Shown: positions 25,955 through 40,650, counted from the first letter of the stretch. The stretch is DNA of 64,000 bases from Prinia subflava (GCF_021018805.1 NC_086248.1:23134922-23198921); one strand, 5' to 3'. The notes: a model not told the origin generated them from the letters alone. Translations and numbers: made by a program.

Positions 25955-28900
25955 TTGGGAATATTCTCTGGGATCTGATTCTGCCTTAATTCTAGCCTCT
26001 ATCACTGTAGTTAAACTTCAATGGTATTATACTTGATATTTTTCAGTGTGATAACAAAATCAGCCCCTAAACAGTTGCATTCATTATATAATAGTGGCCC
26101 ATGAGTTAAATCTCAGAGACAAATTCCACTGGTCTTTCTGAGGCAACCAGTTTAACCTCTAAAGATAATTTTGATTTTGTGGGCATAATTCATCCCACAT
26201 TAATTTTCGTCTGAAAAGTAACCCAGGTATCTGAACATGGGTGTCTACAGGTATTTGAGATCTTCCTGGATGTCTAAGCCACCTACATGGAGTTAGAAGG
26301 AATGACACAGAGCCTATTTGGAAATGCATACCTTTCTTTGCAAGAAAGATGGGGATAGGGATTTCTTGAACTTGAGAGGATATTCAACACCTAAGTTAGG
26401 CAACAGAATTACATTTTGGAACACATTTATTAGTATCTTTACTAACATTAGCTAAGTATTATTTAAGTCTGAACTGTTTTATTAATGTCTTTTTATAGGC
26501 AACAGGAAGAAGTAAACAAGTAAATACTTCAGAATATATTGCTTATTAATTATTTCACATCTCTATATCTAGGTCAAATGACATCCCAGTCATTTCTTTG
26601 CACTGAGTATAAAGGAAACCCAGTAATTGCCTGTCCCTCTGTGCTTTCAATCACTTTTATATCTACTGAGCATATAAGTGGGCATTAGGAAACCACATGA
26701 TTCAAGTAACTTCCTTTCTACTATCTAATCTAAATGGCCTGTCCATTAGTTACTATAGCACTGCATGATGAACACAGAGGCAAAGAGCAGAGAGAGAGCT
26801 GAGAGATGCCTGTTTCAGAGTGATAGCACACTTGAAGAGAGAGAGAGGGAAGATTCTTAACAAGGATGAAAGATGCATTTATTCTGCCTCACCATGTGTT
26901 ATGTTATACAGAAGCATAATCACAATGACATTACCAAAATAAAATACATCAACAATTGCACAGTATCTCCAAGCGTAAAGTAAATGTGAGAGTGTGATAC
27001 ATGAGGCAACTGATAGTCTCAACTGTACCTCTCAAAAGGGGTTATTTCAGATATTCTGCTCAGAGGTGAGCAGTTAGTGATCACACGGTGGTTTGTAAAT
27101 GGTTTACATTGAAAGATTTGTGTAGATAACTGTTTTACACAAGACAGTTTTTTCCATCTAAGACTTTCATTCAAACCTTTGTTTAAATAAATTATGTTTG
27201 ATAGGTCATCCTAACCTTCTGTGGCTAGTGACTACAATACATATGCTAAAAAATTGCTGCAACTAGCAATCCAACAAGAGAAGTCAAGCTCTGCTGATGA
27301 GTCAGGGATGAGGTTCAGTGAGATAAAATGAACAGTACAGGCTCAGCTCAGGACAATGATTTCATTTTGCCATCAGATGTACAATTATTGATCTCAGCAG
27401 TTTAAAGGAAAAGCATGTATTTGATGTAGCTGGCAGCAGCCTCCCAGTTAAATTGCTCATCAGCTGGCAGACTGTTCTGTGAGCTTTGTTACAGAGCAGT
27501 TCAGTAAATGGACACCGTTTTTGTATTTCTCACAGTACCTGAGACAGTGAGTAACCTGAACAGCTATTTAAATATATTCAGTCATAGCCCTAAATGGGTA
27601 TAAATGCAGCCCATTACTTTAAACAGGCGTAAATGCAGCCTGTGTGCATAGAACCTGCTTCCTGCCAACAACTGATCGGGAAGAATTCACCACACCAAGT
27701 GCAGTCTTCTGTTCAGCTCAAAAGATGTGTAAGAGAACAAATAGAGAAAATCACTGTGTCCCAAAGAACGTCTTTGGGGATATCATATTGTTGATATGTG
27801 ATAAACTTTGGCTTAGGTGGTTCAAAAATAGATTTACACTGTCAAAGATGCAGTCTTCTTCCTTTCTTTTTCTCAGGTCTCAAAAAAATTCAGCAGAAAT
27901 TCAGAAAGGGGAGAAGAAAAGGACAGAAAAGCCTTTCCTAAAAATGTAGAAAAGTAAAATATTGCCAGAAAGGGTTCATGAAATAGGTAGATCTAAAACT
28001 TAAATCTACATCTGTAATACATACATCTGTAATACATACATCTGCATGCTTGTACCTGATCTTTATAAAAACACTCCTGCAACACATGTTGTTAATACAG
28101 TATCTGTAAAGGAATTAAAGCATGGGCTTGTAGGAAATTATCTCATTTCCTAAAAGAAATCCCAGCTAATCTGAAGGATGAGAGTACAAACAGCTAAAAT
28201 CCAAGGGGTAGCTGAGAGAAGAGAAATACAAGGGCTATGCAGAAAAGGTTGTTGCCCAAAGAGAGATGGAGAGGGTGAGAAGAGTCAAAGTAGCAATTAG
28301 GAGTAACCTCAGAGAAGGAAAAGCCCAAAAGACAGAAAATGGAATGGCAGCCCAGCTTTTCCAGCCAAGTGGAGGGATAGCACTTGTACAAACTCTCCAA
28401 TGGGATGCATGTCAGGTGTCAATAAGAGATTTTCTTGCAGGAAGAGTTTAATGAATAGAGAAGGAGAATGCATTGCGGAGACAAATACAGGGGATGTCAA
28501 GTGAATCAATCTCCAGGGCATACCACTGCCACCCTTCCAAGGAATCCCTTTGAAGTTGTAGGTATATTTGTTAACCCAGTCTACAGCACAGTGACCATGT
28601 TTTATTTTGTGAATATATAACATCTCACCCAGAGGCCTTGATTGCTTGAGAGCACCTTGATATTAGCATGATACAAGTGCTTCCTACAAGTATCAAATGC
28701 AGTAAACAACTGAATGGAAGGAGAGAAGGAGGAACTAGATGACCACGCATACTCTCTACCCAAGCACACCCTAACATAAAAGGACTAAATGTGTTTTACT
28801 GTCTCCCCTTACTGCTCCTTCCTGGTCCAGGAGAATGACACTTGAATAACAATGAATGTTATTGCAATAGCAGAAGGGTTTTCCCCCCTGTTCCACCTGT

Positions 28901-31900
28901 TAGGTAAGGATTAGCACAGTGATGTGTGTACTGCATATGTGTAAACACTCATAAGGTGACTATGAGAAAGTAACTAGCGTGATTATGTCATAAATCACTG
29001 TATTTTGCAGAAAAGGAAGCTGAACTTGGATAACTTAGGAGCCAATTTACATGTATGCTTATCCCTGTAAGTACATTGTGACACATCTTTCTCTGCAGAA
29101 GACTGAAATCCTTACAAGCAAGTTCTAAAAGTTTGAGTTATTCTGATTATGTAATGCCCAAATGTGTCCTACAACCACTGCTGTTAAGTGGCTGACAAGA
29201 TGCATGGACCCCACCAGGGAATAATAGCTCAGCATGTTGCAAGAAGCCCACTTGAACTCTTCTGGCAAAAACAAGTCATTCATTATCCCACAGCTGAATC
29301 TGTTGAAGACTTATTAACACTAATTCACAAGAAAGGGGCTTGTTTGATTCCCGGTAGGGATGGAAAAGCTGAAGTAGACTGTTATTAAAAGGCACCTGAT
29401 ATTAAGGTAGTACCTCACAAAGTAATACAATTTTAAAGTGATATTCGTAAGATTGTCTGAAATATATTTGACCTCTCTATAAATATTACTATTGTATTAC
29501 CATGCAATTACTGTTCATGGCTAAAACAAATTTGCCTTAACTATAACATTTAGAATAACCTTTAGAGCTTCAAAAGTTATCTGAAATTACTCCAGTTATT
29601 CATGACCAAAAGCTGAATCTGCCTGTTAAAATTTCTCTAATGCTTATTTTAGGAATTCAGACATTACCATATAAAAATCTATCATGAACTAATCCAGAAG
29701 GAATTAAAGAACATTGCAAAGTTTTTCAAGGTATAATCAAAAACATTAAAAATTGCTAAGGCTTGCAATTTAAATATTGCAGTCATAGTAAACCAGAAAG
29801 AACTGGAATTAATTATATTGATGATGATTTTTCTGTCTATGAAAGCCAGCAGTAAACCAAAGCTCTAGACTGAAACTGGAAACAGAAGCTGGGAACACAT
29901 TCTTTATGGCTTAAGAATTTTGAAAATCCAACAATATGCTTCAGGGTTAGGTTTACTTGTGTATTTGCATTAAAAAAGCAGTTTTTATTCTAGTTGCACT
30001 GCATTCCTCTGTGTAAATCTACATGAAGGTAGTATTTTGGGATAAAGCCACCTTGAAATATTTTCTTAATCAATAAAGTTGAACTGACAAGAATGATAGA
30101 GCAGTTTGGAAATCTACAATGGGCTAAATTTTCAAATTTTTAAAAATGTCTTTAGACCATTAGTTAAAAATACATTTTTAAATATTTGGTTAATTTTACT
30201 TTTTAAATTGTGCATTGCTTAAGCAAGCTTTAAATTTCTCTGCCATGATTGTTTACAGTCTGATGCCTGCTGGCACGTTTTGAGGACAGCTGAAATGTCT
30301 AAAATAGAGAGAAATGAAAGGTGCAGTCCTGAAAACCTTGTGGATGATGCACAATCATGAAATTGCAAAATTCTAAAGAAATTGTCAATGCACCTTGGAT
30401 TTTCATTAACAGTTTCCCAAATTACCTTTCTGGTAATTTCATTCAGTCTTAGGAGCAGGCTGGTGCAACACTCAAGACTGACAAGGAAGCATTTATTTGC
30501 TTATATTCACACAACCTCGGCATCCACTTCAGGGAGCAGGCTAAAAGTCAGGCTCTTCAGAACTCACTGACTGAGTTATTTTTGTTTTCAAAGGAGATCA
30601 TTTGCTTGCCAAAAGAGAAAATATTCCCTGTAGGATGAAATAATTTTTTAATTTGAGTCACTGGGTTTTTTCACATGTAGATGCAAAAGATTTCATAATG
30701 ATCTTTATCACATCAAAATGTGACAAATGCTGCAGTTGGCACCTGGTTGACATAATGGTGTATTATGGTATCTGGAGTCAGTACCCTGCAGCACACAAAG
30801 CACTGTTTATATAGTAGATATTAGTTCTTTAAAAGAGACTTTAAAAGAATGATCACTTTTTAAATGTGAATAAATAGAGAACAACAAAGCTTTCTTTGAG
30901 CTGTGTAGGAGAGCCTCATAATAAAGTGATTACCTCTGGTTCTCTATTATAAAATCTTCCTGTTAGTGAACCCCTTTTAATATCTCATACTGAAGCTGCA
31001 CACTCAGGACCTGCAAGCATTTCCAAAAGTGGCCATGAATTTTCAAGCCGATTGTAGCAACCTGACAGAAACATTTTTAAAAGCTTGACCTGGAAAAGTG
31101 CTGAGCAGTTTTCTAAAGTGTTGGACAGCCTCAAACCCAATTGTTTTTAGGGAAAGCTGTGGCTACTCACTGAATTTTAGGAATACTCAGCATTTTGTAA
31201 GATTTAACTCTGAAGATCCTTATTGAAAGTCAATGAGAGTTAGTTTCCTAAAACTCGGTGTCTCTAAAATATTTCAGTACTTGAAATCAATGTAGTCAGC
31301 TTCCCAAATCATTTGAAACTCAGAGTTTTCATTTTGCAGAGTGCAGTGCCATGATGTCTGACTCCAGTGTAAACGTTCAGAATAACTGAAGGATATACTG
31401 ATGGATTTGCATGTCTGCCATCTTCTGCAACATATTTATAACTGCCAAGGAAACAATACATCAGGAGAGGAAAAGGCCTTTAGTAATAAGCTCAGACAAT
31501 TAATTTTTTAATGTGTGCTATTTGTAGCAGAGATATCTCAATTTTGCAGTGTTCAAGGAAAATAGAATGGAGAAAAGGAAATAAAGGTAACATTAGAAGA
31601 TAACAATGGAAACTTTATTTATCAACCCAGGTATGTTTGAGCTCCTTATAAAAGCAATACAGATGCATTTCAGTTATTTCACATGTAAATAGTATGCTAC
31701 TTTTAAAATTTCAGCATTACTTTGAAAAAATGCATCACTACAGCATTTCTTCATAGGTAATACCAGAACTGGGTATTCAGCAGACACAGCACACTGCCCA
31801 AAAGGGAATAACCACATGAAATTTGCCTCCCATTTGGCAGAAGACAAAATTAACCTAAATATCCTTCTGCCATTTGAAGAGCCTGATAAGGACTCCAGTG

Positions 31901-34900
31901 ACGATCATAGATCTGAGTCCCTCATCTTCCATGACTTGCCTCTTCAGCACTTTGCAAAGTCATCAGTGGAGAAAAAGAAGAGGCCACATCAGCACAGCAG
32001 CCAGGATACAGAGAAGTTCAAAGTCTCTCCAAAATACAGTCTCTAAGTGTCTGTTTGGCAGGTGGACCAAGCTTTGCTCAGAAGTTTCCCTAAGGCCTGC
32101 CTCCTCCACCTGCCTCCTCCACACTCCCAGCAGTGTAGGCTCTTCCTCACATCTCTCAAACAGGGGAAAAGGAATGCTCACCATCCAACTATTGGTAACT
32201 CCAGCAGTGCTGCCTACAGCAAGGTCATTATTACTCAGACAATTTCACCAAATTTTTTTGTTAGGATATTATAATAATCCATGTCATATGTGTGCCAAGC
32301 CTTAGAGGAACAATTTGGGTATTAGCCTGATTCTCTCTAATTAAATGATGTGCCCCAAACTGCAGCACCAAGAGCAGTGGCCTTGCCCTGGAAGAGCCCT
32401 CCTCAGCCACTCCTTGTGCAGAACCTGTTCAAGAATAGGAAGCATAAAGAAAAGACAGCTGATGTTATGAGTTTGCAGTATGTTTTCTTTATATAAAAGC
32501 ATAGTTTAGCACTATAGTTTTTGATTAATTTGGGATAGGCATTTTGTCATGCAATTAAAGTGCAATTAGACTACTGTCCTGCAATATTGACTTGATTTAT
32601 AATCTGCTGCTTAAGTAAATTGTTTTAATATCTCTCTTGAGTCTTTCTATAGATTCTGCTTTTTATTAATACATGTGTTTTAGGAGACATCTAATCTCAT
32701 TTTAAATAAAAGGAAAAAAGAAATTGAGTGCAATACATATAAAAACATGTGTTAACCATTTATGCAGTATACCTAATCAAGGTACAATGGGGATGACCTC
32801 AGCAATCAAGGGTTTTCTACCCATGGTTATGTATGGTTCATTTCTGTTCCCTGATCCTAGCATCTGGGCAAAAAATGAACATAGTCTATGCTCTCAGCAA
32901 ATAAAACCCAGAGCACTCAAAACCAGCAGAAATGCTTGGACACCCTGAGCAAGGAATGCAGCTCTGGTTCCACCTGCCCTGCTTCATCAGCTCATGGAGC
33001 ATTGTGCTGGCTGTGAAGGGTTGTGGCAGCTGTCACTGCTCTGTTCTTTCCTTCAGGGACATTGCATTTGATTTTGGATAATGCTTCCATCAGCTGCCAC
33101 AAGAGCTTCTCTTCACACAGTGCATAGCACCCTGGAAAAGTTGTGAAGTTACAATTTATTTGTATTTGTGAGCTTATAATTATTAAACAATATTAAATAT
33201 TAAAAGTATTTGTGAACTTAGGTTTGTCCTGAAGATGATGAGTCAAATGAGCCTTAATGGGTTAGTCTTACCATTAGTAATTCCAGCCTATGAGCAGTGA
33301 TATTCAGGTCTGTTACATATGCTTGGGATTCACTACACAAACCTCACCTGCTCAAGCTATATCTCATCTTCCAGCCTCATGTGCTTAGAAACTGGGCAGG
33401 AAAGAATTCAGCCTTGAGTTGAATTGTCTGAAGTGTAACCTCAGCTAGGTCCACCTCCCTTTCACTTTAAAAAGCAGGAGTAAATATTTTCTAATTCAGA
33501 TATACTATTGAGGATTTCCATTCTTTAGTATAAACAATTCATGGTGCAGCACATAATTCTGTACAGAAGTAATATTTTTAGTATGTCATGTCCACTTCAA
33601 TTTATCCTTTTCTTGTATGTACAGTTGAAAATATTTATATAATACAAAGACAATTAAAAATAATCCAACTGCATTCATTTTCAGTTTAATTTAGTATAAA
33701 GTAACTGTTAAATAATGTATATGCATATGTATACAAAACTAAGCAAAGCTAAATCTGAAAGGCTTACTGGTTCAGGAAAAAAAACCCAGCATGTTTCTTA
33801 CAGCTTTTTCTTATTTTTTGAAATTATTTGAACAACACATTTCTCTTGTTTGTATTTATTTACCAACAGTGTACTAAAGTGTGCTTCAGTTGCTTTTAAA
33901 TACTTTTATTTATTTAAAAATCAATCTTCTCACCATCACACCTACTGTAGATGGCAGATTCTGTACATGTAACAGTGTAATTTTAGAGCAGCTTATAGAT
34001 TTTTGGAAAAAAACAGCCATGTTGTATTGTTGTAACCCCTTTTGTATTGTCTTATACATAAAGTATTTTTAAGGGTGATTTGAATCACATAGGACCAGCA
34101 GACAGTTCACTGAAATGCCTGTGAAAAGACAGCTAACACACACTGATTTTAACTCCTGCAGTAATAAACACATTGAAAAACTGGCTTGTTAAAAGCCAGG
34201 ATACTACAGAAAAAAATATAAAACAAAGTTTAAAAACTAGTTATAGATTTTTTTAGGCTAGCATTCCTTGCTTCTGGCATCAACTGTATTTCACCATCCA
34301 AAGAAGTTTCAATCCTCCTTTACCTGTTAGCAAAAATCACATCTAATGGAGTCTACAGTCCTGGGTAACAAATGAAAGACTGGGAGTTTCTAAACAAGCA
34401 CAGCACTTACAAGAAAGGGTAGAGTCTTGATCTAGCAGTGACTGAGGCAGATATAGCTATAGAGAAACAGAAAGGAGGGGGGAAAAGCAGAAATTTGGAA
34501 AGAGAAGTGAAAATTCAAGGAAATAGCAGGCTCATTCACCTGAGAGTGGAAGTTGATGTTAGATGGAAGGAACATATCTTCAGAAATGCCCTTGATAGAT
34601 GGATCCCCATGATCTAAACAAAGTCATAATACATATTATGCAGGGAAAAGCTTTGAGGGGGCAGCTGAAATAGCAATATATTCCCAGGGTTGCTCTTGAG
34701 AAATACATTTCCAGAACTGAACACAGAAGGCTCAAAATATTATACATATCTTTTTGCACTGGCAAGTGATATCCAGTATTAGATTTATCATAAAACCATA
34801 TCAAATAATTTCACAAGTTTTTGAAAGATTACCTGATTGATAACAAATTTGGCAAGAAGCTAAAAACACAAGTCTCCAAAACCAGATCCAATAGAATATA

Positions 34901-35448
34901 TTTATCTCCGGAATAATATGAGATGTGGAAGTCGATAATCAGGCCATCAAATTAGATGGCAGGTTTAGAGCTGCTGATTCCTTACTGTTAAAGTTTGCAA
35001 ATATTGGCCTTTGTCTGTAGTACCACCTAGTGTCAAAAACTATCTCTGAGCTGAAAAGAACTGGATCGAACTCCATCTATGCTCCTTTATTTCCTCCATT
35101 CAAAACTACCAAACCATACAGGAAAGGTGCCCAGAAAGCATTTTTCATTATATTGAGCCCAAGGAAGAGTCTTTCATACTTTTGTTTGCTTTATGGAAAC
35201 AGAATTTTCAGCCATTTTTTGAGCTAAAGATGGATTTTTTTGTGACAGCAGAAAAAAAATTCCCCCAAAATACGCACAATTTTTATGTATGGGTAATTTT
35301 TTCCACAGTGTGAAGTAGAAGAAAAGCTATAGGGCTTCTCTGCACTGGAAGTGAGAGAAAAGCTACAGTGAGCGAAGCTATGGAGGTGCACTCCGGGCAC
35401 TGCTTTGCTTTTGTGGCAACCCCCAGGGTAGAATCAGAGAACTCACTG

Positions 35449-36072
35449 AGACACTGCCAGGACACCAGAGACACTGCCTGCACACCAGAGACACTGCCTG
35501 CACACCAGAGACACTGCCTGCACACCAGAGAGACACTGCCTGCAACCAGAGACACTGCCTGCACTCCAGAGACACTGCCTGCACTCCAGAGACACTGCCT
35601 GTACTCCGGAGACACTGCCTGCACTCCAGAGAGACACTGCCTGCAACCAGAGACACTGCCTGCACTCCAGAGACACTGCCTGTACTCCGGAGACACTGCC
35701 TGCACTCCAGAGACACTGCCTGCACACCAGAGAGACACTGCCTGAACTCCAGAGAGACACTGCCTGAACTCCAGAGAGACACTGCCTGCACTCCAGAGAC
35801 ACTGCCTGCACACCAGAGAGACACTGCCTGCACTCCAGAGAGACACTGCCTGCACACCAGAGACACTGCCTGCACTCCAGAGACACTGCCTGCACACCAG
35901 AGAGACACTGCCTGCACTCCAGAGAGACACTGCCTGCACACCAGAGACACTGCCTGTACTCCAAAGAGACACTGCCTGAACTCCAGAGAGACACTGCCTG
36001 CACACCAGAGACACTGCCTGTACTCCAGAGACACTGCCTGCACTCCAGAGACACTGCCTGCACACCAGAGAG
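35449..36072 (+). repeat. Minisatellite, 30 copies of a 19/20/22-bp unit
   Basis: Thirty consecutive copies of the core GACACTGCC. The common unit is GAGACACTGCCTGCACTCCA (20 bp). An extra GA gives 22-bp units, and CAACCA in place of CACTCCA gives 19-bp units. Variants (CACACC, CACTCC, TACTCC, TACTCCGG, GAACTCC) recur in order, and a run at about 35540-35620 is repeated at about 35632-35715, so larger blocks have been duplicated. No unit carries a stop in the minus-strand frames, so all three minus frames stay open for 210-260 codons. I take this as a by-product, not a gene. Function unknown. Confidence 0.97.
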
Positions 36073-36179
36073 CAAACACCTCCAACAGCAGCCTAAAAAT
36101 TCATCTTCCCGCTTTCAACATGTTTTTTTTTCCCATGTACGCTTTCTTTTAAAGCCAAAATATTCTCCCCAAGATTCCA

Positions 36180-36600
36180 GGTTCCCAGATTGCCTAGGGA
36201 GGTGGCCCTGCATGGAGCCTGCCTTCTGTCTGTCCGTCTGGCAGGGAAGCCTGCAGGGCACATGGGCAGGAGAGTGGGCAGCCCTGGGGCCAGGGCACCT
36301 GCCTGCCTGCCGAGGCAGGAGAGCTGCCCGAGTGCCAAGGCCGGGCCCCTGCAGCTGCTCAGGAGCAGGGGCTCCAGGCAGCGGCAGGCTGTGGGAGCAG
36401 GGCAGCGCTGCACTCCCAGATCCCTGGGCCTGAGGAGCAGGAAGCAATGAGAGACTTGATGGCCGCCCACCCTGGGGATTGCCATGGGGCTGGGCAGCCC
36501 CTGAGCCTGGCAGCTGGGATACAGCCAGGCTGGCACGGTGACAGGTGCACCTCACTCTGCCCAGCCAGGCCTGTTGGGATTTCTCCCCTCAAAACCTTTC
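36180..36600. other. GC-rich block next to the minisatellite
   Basis: A sharply GC-rich segment rich in CCTGC, GGCAGG and CAGGC phrases, lying within 110 bp of the minisatellite. Several overlapping frames (up to 147 codons) are open on both strands because stops are rare. None has a recognisable domain. It could be an old repeat, a decayed LTR segment or a GC-rich non-coding element. No function assigned. Confidence 0.4.
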
Positions 36601-39600
36601 TGGTTGAAAGCGGTTTTGCCCCAGAATTTCTTATCCACTCTGTTTGTGACTTTCCGAAAACACGGTATCTAGAAGAAAAGTTCATGAAGTGACTATAAGA
36701 GCAGAAAACTCACACACAACATGAATTCAAATTAAGTTAAAACAGATACAGCAAATGTGAAAGGATACACAGCAGGTACATTTACCAAACCAGAATGGAG
36801 TGTGTTGACTGTGAATTCCCTGGAGATGCAGCCAGCCTTTGTGCAAGGGCCTCATGTTACTAATGAGTAGATGCCATGGCAGCTCAATGTATAGCTTGTA
36901 AGTTTAATGATAAATTTAATACAGGAACAGGCCAGAGAAACAACATAAAGATTAAACATATAACAAAAATCTGCAGCAACATCAGCTAATTGCGAAGCTG
37001 AGGCAGGAGGTGTTAATTACAATTATAGATGAGCCATTTAGTAATTCACATTAGTGAGCATAGAGCAATTATCAACCTGCTGGTTTTCTTGCTACTTATA
37101 TTATCCATGTTTTCCTATTTTTTATGAAACATAATAGCTGCACTGAACAATATAAAATAACAGTAATGGATAGAATGCCTATTTAGGTAACCTACAGCTG
37201 TGATGCACAATATTATCACAAAGACATTCTATTTGGAGTAAGGCACTACCCAGAAAGCTAAGTGTTTCTATTGCTAGAAGATACATAATGGCCATTTCAC
37301 AGATGGACAGATAGATACACTTTGTTTGTTGCATTAAAATTTACAAATACAAATTAACCTTGACTGGACTTGAGGCAAAAGTACAGTTTAAATTATACAC
37401 CAGTAAAGAAAATAAGTCCAAGAGTATCAATGTCAGTACATCTATTTCTAAGTGATAAATTGGGGAAAAAATTGCCATCAATTGATTGAAGAAATGTAGT
37501 CTCCAAACCTGGCAAATACAATATTCCTATGAGATTCCAACTGGCTTAGTTTAACATGGTTTACCCAGGAGAGACCATGCCATCATCGTGTTAGCACCTT
37601 TATCATATAACAAACATATCATCATGAGGGGTACTAGAACACAGGTGTTGAAGACAAGAGACCTTCTCAGAAAGAGGTCACTTAGTGCTTACAAGTCATA
37701 ACCATGATCTTCACCGTGGATGTATTTCAGCATCAAGGCTCCTGTCACAGGGATAGTGCACAGGTTCCCAAAGAAAGATAGAATGCTGGTATAGCCCAAA
37801 GGTCCTGAAGATAAAGGACTGGCAAAACTAAGTTTTTTTCTATGTACTGAAACACAGAGCTCCGTATTATTTTACTAAGAGCTTGTGCTTTATCCTGTTG
37901 TCACACTACAATGAAAATCCTTTCCAGTCAAAGGGGAGCTATGCATCTGTAACCAGGCTTCCTTGGGATGAACTCTGCACATTCATACTTACAAGATGCT
38001 CCCCTGGTATACTCCTGACAGTGCCATACCCTTGAGCAATCAATCCTTTAAAATGTTATGAAACCATGATTTGCTTCATACTGAAGCAGAATATGAGCCA
38101 TATTTTGAAGCTGTAACAATGTTGTTTCACATGCTTTCCATATATTTATGCCATTAGTTCAGTCACATTGGAATTCAACACAAGGATATCAAGCAACTAC
38201 GCAATTTGTCGGAAAAATAGTAGCTTTTTTGCCAGATGTTTATCAATTAACAGCAATTAACAGATATAACTGGGATATAATAACTAATGTACACATTTTC
38301 TGCTTGTTTAACAGTAACTGAAGCTGAATTCATTGAGCACAAATGACATTCCTCCTAGGTTAATGTACAAAGCAAAACATTAGCAATATTATCTTCCTAT
38401 TCATGTTTGAAGTATTTGTAAGCTTCAATGGAAAGAATAATGGTTAGAACTCACTAAATACTTTTAACTAATTCCATGACTATTCACTCATATTTTAAAA
38501 GAAATTTGAGTTATATCTGTACCATTTCTGTGTTTCATTTCTGGATTAGATTTAGCAAAACCACCTGCCCAGCAGAAGATTTGTTTATTATAGAAGTCAA
38601 TATGGCTGCTATTTTGAGAGCTTAGCAGAAATAGAAAGGAGCATACCCTTCATACTTTTTATGCAGCAGTATATATACCTAGAAATACGATAAATCCATG
38701 AGTTCTTCCTCCATAACAAAATAGGCTGTCACCCTGTCTTAATCTGGGATTCTTTGAACAGCTTTTGATCAGATCAAATTTCCAGATGAGACACTACCAT
38801 TTTCAAGCCATTGAGTCTGAATGTGTTTCAAAGCATGTTTCCATCCTCCCCAGCCTGAAATTCCCAGTATCTCCTATTTCCATGATGGCATTGGGACTCA
38901 TGTGATGCCAGAGCAGAGAGCTACAAACAAATTATCTTTTTCATGTTTATTTCTTCCTTCTCTAACACTCAGATTTAAAAATGTTTTTATTTTTTTGTCA
39001 TTGTTGAAAGACAATTTTCTTAACAATAACTATAGCTGCACACATCTCAAGCCTTACAGATATTGTACTCTTAATCCAAGGAATAATTTCAAGTGTAATC
39101 TCTCTACCAACCAGCATAAATCAAACGCTCTGCATTACATTTCACCTCACATAAATAAGTTGTTAGAGAATATGATTTAAATTCATGAGAATGTGAGCGA
39201 AGTACCAATGCTGTGCATTGCCAAGTGTGACAAATGTCTCAGGATAACTAAACAGGTATTCAACACTTTCAAATACTGAAGAGGACTTTACAGACTTTAA
39301 GTGTGAAGTGCTCTCACTAAGTGAGTCACTGGAAAACTCTGCATTGACTTCATTATAAGCCGTATTTTATCTTTTCTACTCACGGTTCATACGCATGTAA
39401 CTCCACGTCCTTTAGAGACTCATGAACAAATAACATCTAAGAGTTTCAAATTTTAAATGCTGTTAAGAGAGAATAAACTTTAGAAATAATACTTTGGGAT
39501 TTTTTATCCAAAGTCAAGCATCAGAGACAATCAAATAAAAACAGAGCTTACAGACTGGTATTGGCCATAGCTGAGATGTAAGCACCCTCCTCAGTATTTG

Positions 39601-40585
39601 AGCATCACCACAGCCAGTCACTAGAAATCAAACCCCACAATGATAAATGAAACAAAGGAATCTTTTGTCACTTTTTCCTTGGTGCCTGAGAGAAGTTACA
39701 AATTTCGAAGTATTTTATAGTGAATGAGTTTAACTTTAGTATCTTTGAACTATTCCATCCGCTGAAGAAATTTTTATGCCTATAATTATTCTAGCTGAGC
39801 ACACCCCAGCCAGGAGTTTGTTAATGACATTACCAACAGCTTCTCATTCCTCTGTTCTTCAGTCTCATGTAAATTTTTTTACCTCCTATTCCCCCAAGCT
39901 GTCAGGCATTTCATATTCCTGTGTTCTGTTCCCAGTTCTGTTTAGCATTGCAGACCACCAGATAATTCCTAATTCTGCCCAAATGAGGATGTGATCCCAA
40001 ATACAGGTTTTAAGATCACTTCACTCACATACTAGGAGGAACTTCCAGAGTAATAAAAGCAGTAATTGAGCCACTGAAGAAAAGCTGGTTCTCCAGCAGT
40101 ACATAATAGACAAATTCCTAAAAGCTTTCAGTTCTGTGTGCTGCTGTGATTCAGTTTCAGAAATTCTAGACATAAGTTTCAGAGCAAGTGTAGATGTCAT
40201 CAGAGGGAGACATGTAAAAGGCAACAGAGCATAGAGTCACATGTGACTTTTCAAAGAATTTCTGAATCATAATACATGATATCTTTTATTTGTGAACATC
40301 ACACAAAAACTCAGAAAATTATTGCAGATTTTTTGGGAGTAAGAATACATACATTGTTAAGGATAGGTCAGTGTATTCTCATGCTGTGACCTCATAGATG
40401 ACACAAATCTGTGGGACATAGCTATAATTTGTATTTTGTTTTTATAGGCACCATTGCATTTGGCTTGGCATGACTAAATGCTGTAAAAATAAGTAGTCCA
40501 ATTACAAGAACCTATATCATACAAGAGGACTGATGTGAGGCTGCGGAAACAATGAGCACAACCCACTTCCAAACAGGAATTGACT
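36601..40585. other. Stretch with no recognisable gene
   Basis: AT-rich, with no recognised coding exon. The part at about 36890-37090 contains several TAATTA-like homeodomain-type sites (GTTAATTACAATTAT) and is a weak candidate for a conserved non-coding element; this cannot be judged without comparison to other birds. Confidence 0.45.
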
Positions 40586-40650
40586 GTGTTGGGGACTAGA
40601 TTATCTTTAAGGTTCCTTCCAACCCAAACCATTCTATGAATCTAAGATTT
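40586..40650 (+). mobile_element. CR1 LINE 3' tail fragment
   Basis: About 65 bp containing the CR1 tail phrase ATCTTTAAGGTTCCTTCCAA, then CCCAAACCATTCTATGAATC. Only the extreme 3' end is present. Confidence 0.8.

Larger units (their letters stand above)
24859..35448. other. Long AT-rich stretch with no recognisable gene
   Basis: No recognisable gene over about 10.6 kb. Small simple repeats are present: a TTAA run (25529-25546), a 23-bp tandem duplication (25909-25954) and a short ACATCTGTAATACAT duplication near 28006-28045. The open frames are short and domain-free. Confidence 0.55.

Noticed and set aside
35449..36072. CRISPR-like array
   Set aside because: The units are back to back without unique spacers, and the window is vertebrate DNA. 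It is a minisatellite.
35283..36085. Minus-strand frames of 210, 235 and 260 codons with GVQAVSL-type repeats
   Set aside because: All three minus frames are open across the minisatellite because its unit contains no stops. No start, splice or domain evidence supports a protein.
38821..39180. 119-codon frame as a host exon
   Set aside because: No domain or repeat of coding character, low-complexity AT-rich sequence around it, and no convincing splice sites.
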